Part shown: in pieces, positions 34,160 to 42,442 of the stretch
Numbering within the stretch: position 1 is the first letter of the stretch
How the letters are laid out: each line of letters begins with the position of its first letter
Assembly: GCF_937127095.1 (NCBI RefSeq)
Contig: NZ_CAKZLP010000006.1
Coordinates: 1 to 42,442, forward strand
Length of the DNA: 42,442 nt
From: an uncultured Amphritea sp.
GTDB lineage: Bacteria; Pseudomonadota; Gammaproteobacteria; Pseudomonadales; Balneatricaceae
Direction: 5' to 3'
The notes under the pieces: generated by a model
What the model saw: only the letters and a program-made list of their open reading frames with translations
What the model was told of the DNA's origin: nothing
Database searches by the model: none
Position numbers and translations under genes: made by a program

Positions 34160-34357
34160 ATGGAAATAACAGCAGCTTCCGCTTCAGCATATCAGCAAGC
34201 CTCGTTACAGAACGACGTTGCACTGGCTGTTGCTGGCAAAGTAAAAGATAATATTGATATGCAAGGGGCAATGGCTCTGCAATTGCTGGAAAGTGCAGCG
34301 ATCACTGCCGTCGATCCTACGTCCTCGCTGGGACAGAATATCGACATCATGGCCTGA
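34160..34357 (+). CDS. YjfB-like putative motility protein
   Basis: A 65-residue protein opening MEITAASASAYQQASLQND and ending LGQNIDIMA, with the helix QGAMALQLLES between. This matches the small YjfB family, annotated as putative motility proteins. AGGAG (34148-34152) stands at good spacing before the ATG. The FliA-type promoter directly upstream and a terminator directly downstream make it a one-gene flagellar class III unit, which supports a motility role independently of the family name. Biochemical function is unknown. Confidence 0.85.
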   Translation: MEITAASASAYQQASLQNDVALAVAGKVKDNIDMQGAMALQLLESAAITAVDPTSSLGQNIDIMA

Positions 34358-34394
34358 GCCGACGTTGATAAAAGCGTTGATCAAAACTGTCATT

Positions 34395-34419
34395 AAAACC
34401 GCCGATTTGGCGGTTTTTT
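34395..34419. terminator. terminator after the YjfB-like gene
   Basis: AAAACCGCC and GGCGGTTTT form a stem around a short loop, followed by further T. It lies between two convergent genes and can serve both. Confidence 0.9.
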
Positions 34420-34455
34420 TATCTCTGTTCTTGGTTGAGTGTTTTTAGCCGATGC

Positions 34456-37400
34456 CTAAATTTCATAGTCCGCGGATGTCAATGCCGGGAATGAAGACTC
34501 TATCCGCTCGATAACCCCAGGAAGTTGTTCTGCCGTCACCGGCTTGCTGAGCAGGAATCCCTGGATATTGGCACAGTTGAGTTCGTGCAAATATTGCAGT
34601 TGTTCTAGTGTCTCCACCCCTTCAGCGATCAGCTCCAGATTGAGACTCTGAGACATCGCAATAATCGCGCTGACCAGTGACGCATCTTCCTTGTTATCGG
34701 GCAGGTCGCGGACGAATGCACGGTCTATTTTCAGCTTATCAATAGGGAACTGCTTGAGATAACTGAGAGATGAATAACCGGTGCCGAAGTCATCAATCGC
34801 CAGCTGAGCCCCCAGCGCTTTGAACTGGTTGAGCCAGGTTACCCCCTCATCGGAGCTGTCGAGGAACATGCTTTCAGTGATCTCAAAGACCAGTTTTCGC
34901 GGGTCAGCACCAGCCTTGCTGATAATATTCTCTGCCACCTGGGCATCGAATCCCAGATGACGCTGATTACTGGATACATTGACGGATATCAGCAGATCAT
35001 CGATTCCCAGTTTTTGCCATTGCTGCATTTGTTCACAGCTGCGCTGCAGAACCCACAATCCTATTGGCTGTATGAGCCCGGTTTCCTCCGCCAGTGGAAT
35101 AAACTCACCCGGACCAATAAGGCCCTGGTCGGGTTGATGCCAGCGAATCAACGCTTCAACCGCGACGACTTTGCGCCGCTTCAGATTGCAGATCGGTTGG
35201 TAATAAAGTTCAAATTCGTTGCGTTCCAATGCCAGTCGCAGAGCTTGTTCAAGATCGGTCTTGTTCCTAACGTGCTCACGCATCTCAGCGTTAAAGAACT
35301 GATATTGATTACGGCCCCTGTCTTTTGCCAGATACATCGCCATATCGGCATTGCGCAGCATCGAATCACCATTGCTGGCATCGTTGGGATAGCAAGAGAT
35401 GCCTACGCTGGCACCGATATAAAGCGACCGCGCTGCCAGCTGGAAAGGGGGTTTTAATACCTCTATTACCCGTTGTGCTGTTTGCGCCGCATCTTCAGGG
35501 TCGGCGATTTTCTGCAGTACGATAACAAATTCATCACCGCCGAAGCGGGTCAGCAGGTCCGTATCGCGGATGACCGATGCCAGTCTCAGGCTCACCTGTT
35601 GTAGCATCTCATCGCCAACAGAGTGCCCAAGGGTATCGTTCACCGCTTTGAAGCGGTCAAGGTCGATAAACAGCAGGGCGAAGCTTTCACCGCTTTGATC
35701 GCAAAGCTGCTGGATTTGCTCCAGCTCCCGTTTGAGCATAATCCGGTTGGGCAGTGAGGTGAGGGCGTCAAAATTGGCTTGTTGACGAATTTTATCTTCG
35801 TCATTTTTTCGCTGTGTCATATCAGAGAACACGGCAACATACTGTTCCAACTGTCCGTCGCTGTTTCTTACGGCGGCGATCGACAGCCACTGAGGATAAA
35901 CCGAGCCGTTGCGGCGTTTATTCCACACCTCGCCTGACCAGCTGCCATCCTGTTCCAGTGTTTGCCACATCTCCTGATAAAAGTTCTCTTTCTGTTTGCC
36001 CGACTGGAATATTTGCGGGGTTTTGCCAATCACCTCTTCCGCTGTGTAGCCGGTAATATGGGTAAACGCAGGGTTAACTGAGATGATCCGGGCATCCGGT
36101 GTGGTGATGATGATGCCTTCATTGGTGGTTTCAAAGACGGCGGCATTCATCCGCAGCTGCTCTTCGGTGGAGCGCCGTTCAGAAATATCCTCCTTCACGG
36201 CGACAAAGTGAGTGATCTCTCCGCGCAGGTCTCTTACCGCCGAAATCGTTGCCGATTCCCAGTACAGCTGGCCATTCTTCCGCCGGTTGAGGAAGGTGCC
36301 CTGCCAGGCATTTCCGGCGAGCATCTGCTGCCACATATCCTGATAGTTGACCGGAGATATATCACCGGAGCTGAACACACTGGGACGTTTGCCGATGACT
36401 TCCTCCAGTGTATAACCGCTGACCTGTTCCGCTTTGGGGTTGATATACTCTATGACGCCGTTTGTATCGGTAATCACCACCGCAGCAGGGCTCTGCTCCA
36501 GGGCTCTGGAGAGTTTACGCAGCTCCTGTTCGCCACGACGGGCTTCGGTAATATCGACCCGCACCCAGACTTCACCATCCTCATTAGTCGGACTGTTACT
36601 GCAAAGATAGTAGTTGCCATTGTCGAGTTGTTGCACCAGTCTCAGGTCAGAGTTGCTGCCTTGCAGATACCTGCATTTTGCGTCGATGGCGCTCTGGATG
36701 ATCTCCTTATCGGTACCCGGTTTTAGCAGCTCCGATATCCAGGGGTAGTAGTTGCAAAAGTTGCGGTTGCTGAGGATGAGTCGGTTTTCAGCATCAAACA
36801 GAGCAAAGGCTTCGCGGATGTTATCTACCCCATCTTTCAGGCGTAAGCGAACCTGCTCGGTCTGTTGATGGGAGCGGATTAAGCGCAGGTAGAGAAAAGT
36901 GAGCAACAGGATCAGCACGGTAGTCAGCCCGATAAGCACCGAGTTGAAATACTCGGTTTGCTGAGCTTCTTTATTACGGTAACTCAGGTAGGCGCTGTAT
37001 AACTGATTAAACGCCGTTTTATTGGGTATCTGTTTATATTCCGCCAGTAGTTGCGTCAGCTGCGTCTGTGCCATCAGGTTTGCCTGAATGTGGAATTTCA
37101 GGTCGGCAATGCTTTCAGAGCTATCATCGTTGAGTGTTTCAAGCTGATGCTTAATCTCCAGAGCGTCCAGGTCACTTTTGAAAATGTGGTATTGATACAG
37201 CAGGTTAACGATCGCTTCTACTTTGGGTAAACGAGCGCTGTGAGTTTCGGCGACCCTGTCGACCAGCATCGGCATATAGTTCAAACCGTTGCGGGCGGTC
37301 GAGGCCAGTGTTTTTATCCGTTCAGCCAGTGCAACTCGTTGATGCAGTGTGGTGCGATACTGTTTCAGTTTTTCCGTCAGCTCTGCTGGTAGCTCCAGGA

Positions 37401-37665
37401 ACAGCCGGGCCATATCCGGATCGGTTTCCTGCTGTTTCAGTTGTTGGGCCAGCCTGACGATCTCATCATAGTTTTGTTGTTGCATGGAGCTTATCAGCAT
37501 CACTTCCAGATCAAGGGCGTTATCCAGTACCTGGAGTTGTAATAATATTTCAGAGCGCTGCTGGCCCGATTGAGATTGATCCTCATGCAGTAGGTAAAAC
37601 AGGCAGGCCAGCATGACGATAGCGAATAGCGAGGTAAGATAGAGCCGTGTCTTAAACCAGATCAT
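34456..37665 (-). CDS. DAHL-like/PAS/PAS/GGDEF/EAL cyclic-di-GMP enzyme
   Basis: A 1069-residue inner-membrane protein. One helix at residues 8-26 and a second near 243-265 enclose a helical periplasmic domain of the DAHL kind. A degenerate PAS-like segment is followed by two clear PAS domains (SPAAVVITDTNGVIEYIN and NEGIIITTPDARIISVN). Next come GGDEF (RFGGDEFVIVL) and EAL (VEALIRWHQP, EITES, DDFGTGYSS, EGVET). Both catalytic motifs are intact, so it may make or degrade c-di-GMP. Its start overlaps the stop of the cytochrome c peroxidase gene by four bases, so its signal may be linked to that enzyme. Confidence 0.93.
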   Translation of the reverse strand: MIWFKTRLYLTSLFAIVMLACLFYLLHEDQSQSGQQRSEILLQLQVLDNALDLEVMLISSMQQQNYDEIVRLAQQLKQQETDPDMARLFLELPAELTEKLKQYRTTLHQRVALAERIKTLASTARNGLNYMPMLVDRVAETHSARLPKVEAIVNLLYQYHIFKSDLDALEIKHQLETLNDDSSESIADLKFHIQANLMAQTQLTQLLAEYKQIPNKTAFNQLYSAYLSYRNKEAQQTEYFNSVLIGLTTVLILLLTFLYLRLIRSHQQTEQVRLRLKDGVDNIREAFALFDAENRLILSNRNFCNYYPWISELLKPGTDKEIIQSAIDAKCRYLQGSNSDLRLVQQLDNGNYYLCSNSPTNEDGEVWVRVDITEARRGEQELRKLSRALEQSPAAVVITDTNGVIEYINPKAEQVSGYTLEEVIGKRPSVFSSGDISPVNYQDMWQQMLAGNAWQGTFLNRRKNGQLYWESATISAVRDLRGEITHFVAVKEDISERRSTEEQLRMNAAVFETTNEGIIITTPDARIISVNPAFTHITGYTAEEVIGKTPQIFQSGKQKENFYQEMWQTLEQDGSWSGEVWNKRRNGSVYPQWLSIAAVRNSDGQLEQYVAVFSDMTQRKNDEDKIRQQANFDALTSLPNRIMLKRELEQIQQLCDQSGESFALLFIDLDRFKAVNDTLGHSVGDEMLQQVSLRLASVIRDTDLLTRFGGDEFVIVLQKIADPEDAAQTAQRVIEVLKPPFQLAARSLYIGASVGISCYPNDASNGDSMLRNADMAMYLAKDRGRNQYQFFNAEMREHVRNKTDLEQALRLALERNEFELYYQPICNLKRRKVVAVEALIRWHQPDQGLIGPGEFIPLAEETGLIQPIGLWVLQRSCEQMQQWQKLGIDDLLISVNVSSNQRHLGFDAQVAENIISKAGADPRKLVFEITESMFLDSSDEGVTWLNQFKALGAQLAIDDFGTGYSSLSYLKQFPIDKLKIDRAFVRDLPDNKEDASLVSAIIAMSQSLNLELIAEGVETLEQLQYLHELNCANIQGFLLSKPVTAEQLPGVIERIESSFPALTSADYEI

Positions 37666-38672
37666 CGACTCAGCTCCGGATGCTCGCCCGTCAGTGATTT
37701 AATAAACGCGCTGATCGCGGTGATATGCTCATCAGGAATCTCCCGGCCTAACTGAAAGCGCCCCATAATCTTTATCGCATCTTCCAGCCGGGTGACCGAA
37801 CCGTCATGAAAGTATGGAGAGGTACGTGAAGCCAGGCGCAGGCTGGGGACCTTAAACAGGTAGCGGTCTAAGGCATCGCTGGTAGCGGTATAGCGTCCCA
37901 GATCTGTCTCGCTCATAGGGGTTCCGCGATCACTGAAGTATTCAGAGATATCTTTCACTGCGCCGAAACGGGCATACATGTTGCCGCCCACGTTGCTGCC
38001 CTGATGACAGCTAATGCAGCCATAAGACTTGAACAGCCGATAGCCTTGTTTTTGCGCATCACTTATAGCTGACTCATCACCTTTGAGCCAGCGGTCAAAC
38101 GGCGCGTTCAGGGTTATCAGCGAGCGTTCAAACTCGATAATGGCATCACGGATATTACCGGCATTCAGTCCATCAGAGTAGAGCGTTGAAAACCTGCTTT
38201 GCAGACCGGGGTCCTGGCTCAGGTTTCTGACGATTAACGGCCAGTTGGAATTCATCTCAACCGGGTTGTGAATCGGTCCATTCACCTGCTCTAACAGATC
38301 GGCTGCGCGCCCGTTCCAGAACTGCACAAAGTTTAGGCTACTGTTATAAACCGTCGGGGTGTTTGCTGACCCTAAAGCGCCTCCTACACCGGTTGATACA
38401 GCGCTTGTATCAGCGCCGCCATGTTTCAGTGAGTGACAGCTGGCGCAGCTGATAGTGTTATCAGAGGAGAGCCTGGCATCATGAAACAGGTCTCTGCCGA
38501 GACTGACTTTGTCCTGATTTAACTCACTGGCGGGTTTGATCGGTTTGATAGGCTCTGAGCTCAGGTCCATTGCTGAGGCAAAGGAAGATAACAGTAACAG
38601 AGACATTACTGCTGAAAAGATTATCTGTCGACGGGGCTTGTGTGCCCGATTGTACTGCTTAAAAGCCTGCAC
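37662..38672 (-). CDS. di-haem cytochrome c peroxidase family protein
   Basis: Periplasmic MauG/CcpA-type protein of 336 residues. After a signal peptide (FSAVMSLLLLSSFASA) two haem-binding motifs appear, CASCH near residue 78 and CISCH near 220. GHK-type peroxidases reduce hydrogen peroxide with electrons from cytochrome c; MauG-like members oxidise proteins instead, and I cannot decide between them. The start is GTG 38672, supported by AGGA eight bases before it; no in-frame ATG fits the signal peptide better. It is first in an operon with a large c-di-GMP enzyme. Confidence 0.9.
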   Translation of the reverse strand: MQAFKQYNRAHKPRRQIIFSAVMSLLLLSSFASAMDLSSEPIKPIKPASELNQDKVSLGRDLFHDARLSSDNTISCASCHSLKHGGADTSAVSTGVGGALGSANTPTVYNSSLNFVQFWNGRAADLLEQVNGPIHNPVEMNSNWPLIVRNLSQDPGLQSRFSTLYSDGLNAGNIRDAIIEFERSLITLNAPFDRWLKGDESAISDAQKQGYRLFKSYGCISCHQGSNVGGNMYARFGAVKDISEYFSDRGTPMSETDLGRYTATSDALDRYLFKVPSLRLASRTSPYFHDGSVTRLEDAIKIMGRFQLGREIPDEHITAISAFIKSLTGEHPELSR

Positions 38673-38784
38673 AAAGGCATTCCTGTATTCTGAGCATGGT
38701 TATTACAACAAGTGGTATTAGTACCGTATTTTCGGGTATTTAACCATGATATCAGTGCCCAGATCGGTGTTAAGGATCAATTTT

Positions 38785-38796
38785 TTTGACGTCAAA
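38785..38796. promoter_or_regulatory. TTTGACGTCAAA palindrome upstream of the peroxidase gene
   Basis: A perfect 12-bp palindrome 113 bases upstream of the GTG of the peroxidase operon on the minus strand, in a 259-base gap. It could be a dimeric regulator site. Nothing else is seen in the gap except a weak wobble-paired stem just after lutC (about 38890-38922). Confidence 0.4.
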
Positions 38797-38931
38797 CAGG
38801 CGAGCGTAAGGTTTTGTGCTGGGTGGGTTTTGAGGCTGAGTTGCGTTTAGAGGGGGCGGGATAACAGTAGCGGGGGGAGGAGCACAATGCGATGTGCCGA
38901 CCGCTTTTCCGGCCAGCACACCAGGGTTTAG

Positions 38932-39651
38932 TTAATCATTAATTAGCAGAATGATCAGCTTTTTCGGGCCGTGCGCGCCCATCTGCAGCTTTTGCTCAAT
39001 ATCGGCACTGCGGGACGGCCCGGTAATCATATTGACGGTGCGCGGTAGTACCTCACTGAACTGTTCACGTAGCTTTTTCCAGGCCTCTTCGTAAACGCCG
39101 ACAATGGCTGAACGACGCAGAACCACCAGATGATTATCCGGCAGAAAGTTCAGGGTGGTTGGGCTGTGCTCACCGGAGTGCAACATCAGTGTGCCGGTTT
39201 CTGCGATACCGGCAAAGCTGAGTGTCAGGCTGGCTATATCGCCGGCCTGCGCCACGCGCTCGGTGCGGCTGATCTGCTGTTGTTCTAACGGACTCCAGTC
39301 CAACTGGCTAAGCTCGGTGTTGCTGGCGCTGATTAACTCTCTGAAACTGTGACAGGAAAGCCAGTCGGCACAGGCCTGTGGAACCTGTTCGAGGCTGTCC
39401 AGCTCGATCAGTTCTGCCACCGCTTCGGTTGCCATCGCTTTAAACAGCTCAACCTGTTCAGCAAACGGCAGCTGCGCCCGGCCTGGAATCAGGTTGTTGG
39501 CTTTGGCCGCTAAGCGGTTGGCTACGGTTTGCTGGCGTTGGCTGTCATCCTGACTGCGCTTCAGCCCGCGACGGATATTACCTAAAATGTCTGCACGGCT
39601 CATGGCGGTTGTATTGTTTGTGCTCATGGCTGGTTTTTTCTCTGCGCTCAT
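38932..39651 (-). CDS. lutC: L-lactate utilisation protein LutC
   Basis: A 239-residue LutC/YkgG (DUF162) protein that works with LutA and LutB in oxidising L-lactate to pyruvate. SLTLSFAGIAETGTLMLHSG, NFLPDNHLVVLRRSAIVG and MITGPSRSADIEQKLQMGAHGPK are characteristic. ATG 39651 follows GGGAG and overlaps the lutB stop by four bases. Two more in-frame Met (residues 9 and 17) come before the conserved SRADILGNIRR, so the first 16 residues are a low-complexity extension. Confidence 0.93.
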   Translation of the reverse strand: MSAEKKPAMSTNNTTAMSRADILGNIRRGLKRSQDDSQRQQTVANRLAAKANNLIPGRAQLPFAEQVELFKAMATEAVAELIELDSLEQVPQACADWLSCHSFRELISASNTELSQLDWSPLEQQQISRTERVAQAGDIASLTLSFAGIAETGTLMLHSGEHSPTTLNFLPDNHLVVLRRSAIVGVYEEAWKKLREQFSEVLPRTVNMITGPSRSADIEQKLQMGAHGPKKLIILLIND

Positions 39652-41066
39652 GGCTGTTCTCCCGCTTTCTGTTGCTCTTTCCAGGCTTGCATAAAGGTTT
39701 TGCCTTGCGGGGCGGGCATATCACGCCAGTCGGTCCAGCCTCCTGCGAGCGGCAGTTTCTTTATCCGGCCATTTTTTCCGGCCCAGGTTTTCATCAGCCA
39801 GCTGGCCATACGGGTATAGGGTTTATAAAGTGCCGGGCGCTTAGCCAGGAATGCCCAGCCCGCCAGACCATAGCGGGCGGCCTTGGGTTGCAGGTGTTTC
39901 TCAAACTCATCTTCACGCCAGTGCCGCATCAGTTTTGGCAGCGGGATTTTTACCGGGCAGACCGATTCACATTTGCCGCAGAAGGTTGAGGCATTGGGCA
40001 ACATGCCGCCTTTTTCGATGCCGATCATCTGCGGTGTCAGTACTGAACCCATCGGGCCGGGGTAAACCCAGCCATAGCTGTGGCCGCCGACTGCGCCATA
40101 GACCGGACAGTGGTTCATGCAGGCAGAGCAGCGAATACAGCGCAGCATATCCTGAAACTCAGTGCCCACCATCTCGCTGCGGCCATTATCGACCAGTACC
40201 ACATGGAAGTTTTCCGGGCCATCCTGGTCGCCTTCGCGACGGGGGCCGGTGGACAGGGTGTTGTACACTGAAAACTCCTGCCCCGTTGCTGACCGGGCCA
40301 GCAGACGTAGAAACAGGGTCATATCTTCCAGTGTCGGCACGACCTTTTCGATGGAGGTGACCACGATATGGGTCTTCGGCAGGGTTTGGGTGAGGTCCCC
40401 GTTGCCTTCGTTGGTGACGATGATAGTGGAACCGCTTTCGGCGACACAGAAGTTAGCACCGGTAATACCGACATCGGCGGCGACAAATTTCTCCCGCAAT
40501 ACTTCCCGGGCTTCCTGCATCAGCACCGCAGGGTCCATCGATTTAGGCCGGTGGTGATTGGCATGAAACGCTTCAGACACATCTTCCAGATTCAGGTGGA
40601 TGGCCGGTGCAATGATATGGCTGGGATGATCATGGCGCAGCTGCAGGATATATTCACCGAGGTCGGTTTCGACGGGCTGGATGCCGTTGGCTTCGAGAAA
40701 ATCGTTCAGGCCGATCTCTTCCGTCACCATCGATTTACCTTTGGTCACGGTTTTAGCATCAACCTGTTTGCAGATATCGAGGATGATCTGGTTGGCATCG
40801 TCAGTGGTACGCGCCCAGTGAACATGGCCGCCATTTTCGATCACTTTGGCTTCGAACTGCTCCAGATAGAGATCCAGATGTTCCATAATATGGTTTTTCA
40901 GATCACGGCCCTGATTTCGCAGCTCTTCAAACTCGGGCATACGACTGACGGCAATAGCGCGTTTTTCCGGAAAGCCGGCTTTCAGATTGCCCAGTGCCTT
41001 TTGCAGGTTGGCGTCATGCAGCGCATCGTGGGCACGCTGTTTAAAGAACGGGGTATTTATTTGCAT
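39648..41066 (-). CDS. lutB: L-lactate utilisation iron-sulfur protein LutB
   Basis: A 472-residue iron-sulfur protein. After the DUF162-like domain (HPSHIIAPAIHLNLEDVSE, GITGANFCVAESGSTIIVTNEGN) two ferredoxin-type clusters are seen: CIRCSACMNHCP and CGKCESVCPVKIP. These pass electrons from lactate oxidation. AGGAG precedes the ATG at good spacing. It lies 11 bases after lutA and overlaps lutC. Confidence 0.95.
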   Translation of the reverse strand: MQINTPFFKQRAHDALHDANLQKALGNLKAGFPEKRAIAVSRMPEFEELRNQGRDLKNHIMEHLDLYLEQFEAKVIENGGHVHWARTTDDANQIILDICKQVDAKTVTKGKSMVTEEIGLNDFLEANGIQPVETDLGEYILQLRHDHPSHIIAPAIHLNLEDVSEAFHANHHRPKSMDPAVLMQEAREVLREKFVAADVGITGANFCVAESGSTIIVTNEGNGDLTQTLPKTHIVVTSIEKVVPTLEDMTLFLRLLARSATGQEFSVYNTLSTGPRREGDQDGPENFHVVLVDNGRSEMVGTEFQDMLRCIRCSACMNHCPVYGAVGGHSYGWVYPGPMGSVLTPQMIGIEKGGMLPNASTFCGKCESVCPVKIPLPKLMRHWREDEFEKHLQPKAARYGLAGWAFLAKRPALYKPYTRMASWLMKTWAGKNGRIKKLPLAGGWTDWRDMPAPQGKTFMQAWKEQQKAGEQP

Positions 41067-41077
41067 CGTCTCGCTCC

Positions 41078-41881
41078 TTAAAGTTGTTGGGCCAGGTCGT
41101 AATCGGCTTCGCCAATGGCGGGAATATCGGTCATGCCTGCCAGTACTTCGACAATGTGACGGGCTTCAATGGTTTTACCTTCGCGCTTCAGCTTGCCAGC
41201 CATATTCAACAGGCAGCCCAGGTCGCCACCCAGCACCGTATGGGCGCCGGTATTGCTGATGTAATCAGTTTTGTTTGAGACCATACGGTTTGATATTTCC
41301 GGGTATTTGACACAGAAGGTGCCGCCGAAACCGCAGCAGGTTTCCGCTTCCTCCATCTCTTCCAGCTCAACCCCTTCAACCTGAGCGAGCAGTTCGCGGG
41401 GCTGCTGTTTGATGCCTAGCTGGCGCAAGCCTGAGCAGGAGTCGTGGTAGGTGACCTTGTGATTAAATTGCAACTGTTTCAGTTGTTCTTGCAGGCTATC
41501 CATACCGATCACATCGAACAGAAATGAGGTGATCTCAAAGCTGCGGTTTTTCAGCTCCAGGGCGCGTTGGTAATAACGGTCCGAAGGATCGAACACTTCA
41601 GGGTAGTAGTGCAGCATGCCGATACAGGAGCCTGACGGCCCCACGACATACTCATAACCGTCAAAGGCGTCGATGGTCTGGCGAGCGATATCCGCTGTGG
41701 TTTTACGATCACCTGAGTTGAATGCCGGCTGGCCACAGCAGGTTTGACGTTCAGGGACTTCAACCTGGCAACCGGCCTGTTCCAGTAGTTTTACGGTGGC
41801 GAACGCGACCGAGGGGCGAAACATATCCGCCAGACAGGTTACAAACAGGCCGACACGGGGGCCGGAAGATCTATTGGGCAT
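41078..41881 (-). CDS. lutA: L-lactate utilisation CCG-domain protein LutA
   Basis: A 267-residue protein with two CCG domains, CCGQPAFNSGDR and CCGFGGTFCVKYPEIS, that hold Fe-S clusters as in heterodisulfide reductase and glycolate oxidase GlcF. VGLFVTCLADMFRPSVA at the N-terminus is the usual LutA opening. It is the first gene of lutABC and is divergent from a GntR regulator gene. No separate lactate permease is in the window. Confidence 0.95.
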   Translation of the reverse strand: MPNRSSGPRVGLFVTCLADMFRPSVAFATVKLLEQAGCQVEVPERQTCCGQPAFNSGDRKTTADIARQTIDAFDGYEYVVGPSGSCIGMLHYYPEVFDPSDRYYQRALELKNRSFEITSFLFDVIGMDSLQEQLKQLQFNHKVTYHDSCSGLRQLGIKQQPRELLAQVEGVELEEMEEAETCCGFGGTFCVKYPEISNRMVSNKTDYISNTGAHTVLGGDLGCLLNMAGKLKREGKTIEARHIVEVLAGMTDIPAIGEADYDLAQQL

Positions 41882-41928
41882 GTGCTTTACCGTATTTATC
41901 GTTATGAGCCAGAGGCTTATTTATATTT

Positions 41929-41982
41929 CTTATCAGTAGTGCTTATCAGTAGTGCTTAGTCAGTAGCGCTTAGTCAGCAGAG
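41929..41982 (+). repeat. four tandem 13-14 bp repeats in the lutA upstream region
   Basis: CTTATCAGTAGTG occurs twice in succession (41929-41941, 41942-41954), then CTTAGTCAGTAGCG (41955-41968) and CTTAGTCAGCAGAG (41969-41982). They lie 48-101 bases upstream of the lutA start, where promoter or regulator sites are expected. Confidence 0.85.
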
Positions 41983-42074
41983 CTGTTTAGCCGCGGATTT
42001 TGCAGTGGTGCTACCGCTTTGATGCTATGCAAGATAGTTAATGAATGACGGGAAAGAAATGCTACACTGATAAC

Positions 42075-42085
42075 TGGTCTGACCA
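42075..42085. promoter_or_regulatory. GntR/FadR-type operator
   Basis: TGGTC-T-GACCA is a perfect palindrome of the TGGTnnnACCA type bound by FadR-subfamily regulators such as LldR and PdhR. It lies 23 bases before the regulator's ATG and about 195 bases from the lutA start. Confidence 0.75.
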
Positions 42086-42107
42086 AGCTTGCAGGATAGC
42101 CATCCCG

Positions 42108-42442
42108 ATGAATCAGAATTTGAGCGAAACGCTGTTACAGCAACTGAAAGAAAGCCTGTTTACCGGAGAGCTGTTGCCGGGGGCTGAGTTGCCATCCCAG
42201 CGGCGGATGTCTGAGTCGCTGCAAATGTCCCGCTCGACGGTGCGTGAAGCGGTGGGGCAGCTGGAAGCTGAAGGGTATGTTGAGGTTCGTCACGGAGGCA
42301 AAACCCGGGTCAAGAATCTGTTGGAGCCTTATTTTAATATGTCGATGGGGCAGGGGGTGGCGCTGGGTGATAATCCTGAATTTCAGCGTCAGGTGCTGGA
42401 TGTCAGGGCGATGCTTGAAGGTGAGGCGGCGTTTTATGCGGC
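42108..42442 (+). CDS. GntR family regulator, FadR subfamily (partial)
   Basis: The first 111 codons of a regulator cut by the window end. The winged helix is clear: LLQQLKESLFTGELLPGAELPSQRRMSESLQMSRSTVREAVGQLE, given here only as its elements GELLPG, LPSQRRMSE and SRSTVREAV. The start of the all-helical FCD effector domain follows (RAMLEGEAAFYAA). Position and operator point to an L-lactate-responsive repressor of lutABC that also controls itself. AGGA lies 12 bases before the ATG, which is a little far. Confidence 0.88.
   Translation, partial: MNQNLSETLLQQLKESLFTGELLPGAELPSQRRMSESLQMSRSTVREAVGQLEAEGYVEVRHGGKTRVKNLLEPYFNMSMGQGVALGDNPEFQRQVLDVRAMLEGEAAFYA

Noticed and set aside
36208..36726. 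Plus-strand frame of 172 codons inside the large GGDEF-EAL gene
   Set aside because: It is antisense to conserved PAS domains and has no features of its own.
40368..41081. Plus-strand frame of 237 codons opposite lutB
   Set aside because: It is a long antisense shadow caused by codon bias of lutB, which has complete Fe-S motifs.

Overview
The window is chromosomal DNA from a marine-type gammaproteobacterium, most likely an Oceanospirillales relative (Neptunomonas/Amphritea/Marinobacterium kind). The reasons are the mixture of DNA polymerase II, a flagellar sigma-28 type promoter, a PHA synthase with a phasin, phnWX, lutABC, and above all a complete mevalonate pathway, which is rare in this class. 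The genus is inferred from gene content only. I saw no tRNA, rRNA, CRISPR array, insertion sequence or phage gene.

Layout. (1) 70-8675: a tightly packed plus-strand operon for mevalonate-dependent IPP synthesis: HMG-CoA reductase, type 2 IPP isomerase, HMG-CoA synthase, mevalonate kinase, a second GHMP kinase (probable phosphomevalonate kinase), diphosphomevalonate decarboxylase, ending with DNA polymerase II, which overlaps the decarboxylase gene. Several late genes use TTG starts. (2) 8835-10848: phnW and phnX convert 2-aminoethylphosphonate to acetaldehyde and phosphate. (3) 11017-12752: a DUF4386 membrane protein divergent from a LysR regulator. (4) 13095-13472: a phasin behind a strong promoter whose -35 box lies in a perfect palindrome. 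(5) 13837-15778: a three-gene set, NTF2/SnoaL-like, GNAT acetyltransferase, nitrilase-family amidohydrolase. (6) 16071-19376: a GGDEF-EAL gene broken by a one-base deletion inside the GGDEF motif, then a CLCA_X/LPD1-type protein with an HEWFH motif. (7) 19522-22287, minus strand: a GDSL autotransporter esterase and a DUF2141 exported protein. (8) 22954-24813: PHA synthase.

(9) 25112-34079 is the most interesting block: a cytoplasmic alkaline-phosphatase-superfamily phosphodiesterase-like enzyme, a HAD phosphatase, a complete peptide/YejABEF-type ABC importer and a LysR regulator that resembles those found beside aminoethylphosphonate genes. The layout suggests import of an intact organophosphorus compound followed by two-step cytoplasmic dephosphorylation. 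(10) 34160-34357: a YjfB-like small protein behind a textbook sigma-28 promoter. (11) 34456-38672, minus strand: a di-haem cytochrome c peroxidase gene overlapping a large DAHL-like/PAS/PAS/GGDEF/EAL gene. (12) 38932-41881, minus strand: lutABC for L-lactate oxidation, divergent from a FadR-type GntR regulator cut by the window end, with a TGGTC-T-GACCA operator and four tandem 13-14 bp repeats between them.

Dispersed elements: two REP-like hairpins (15775, 21644) and three degenerate copies of an ACCACAGAG-type repeat (12784, 15882, 19401).
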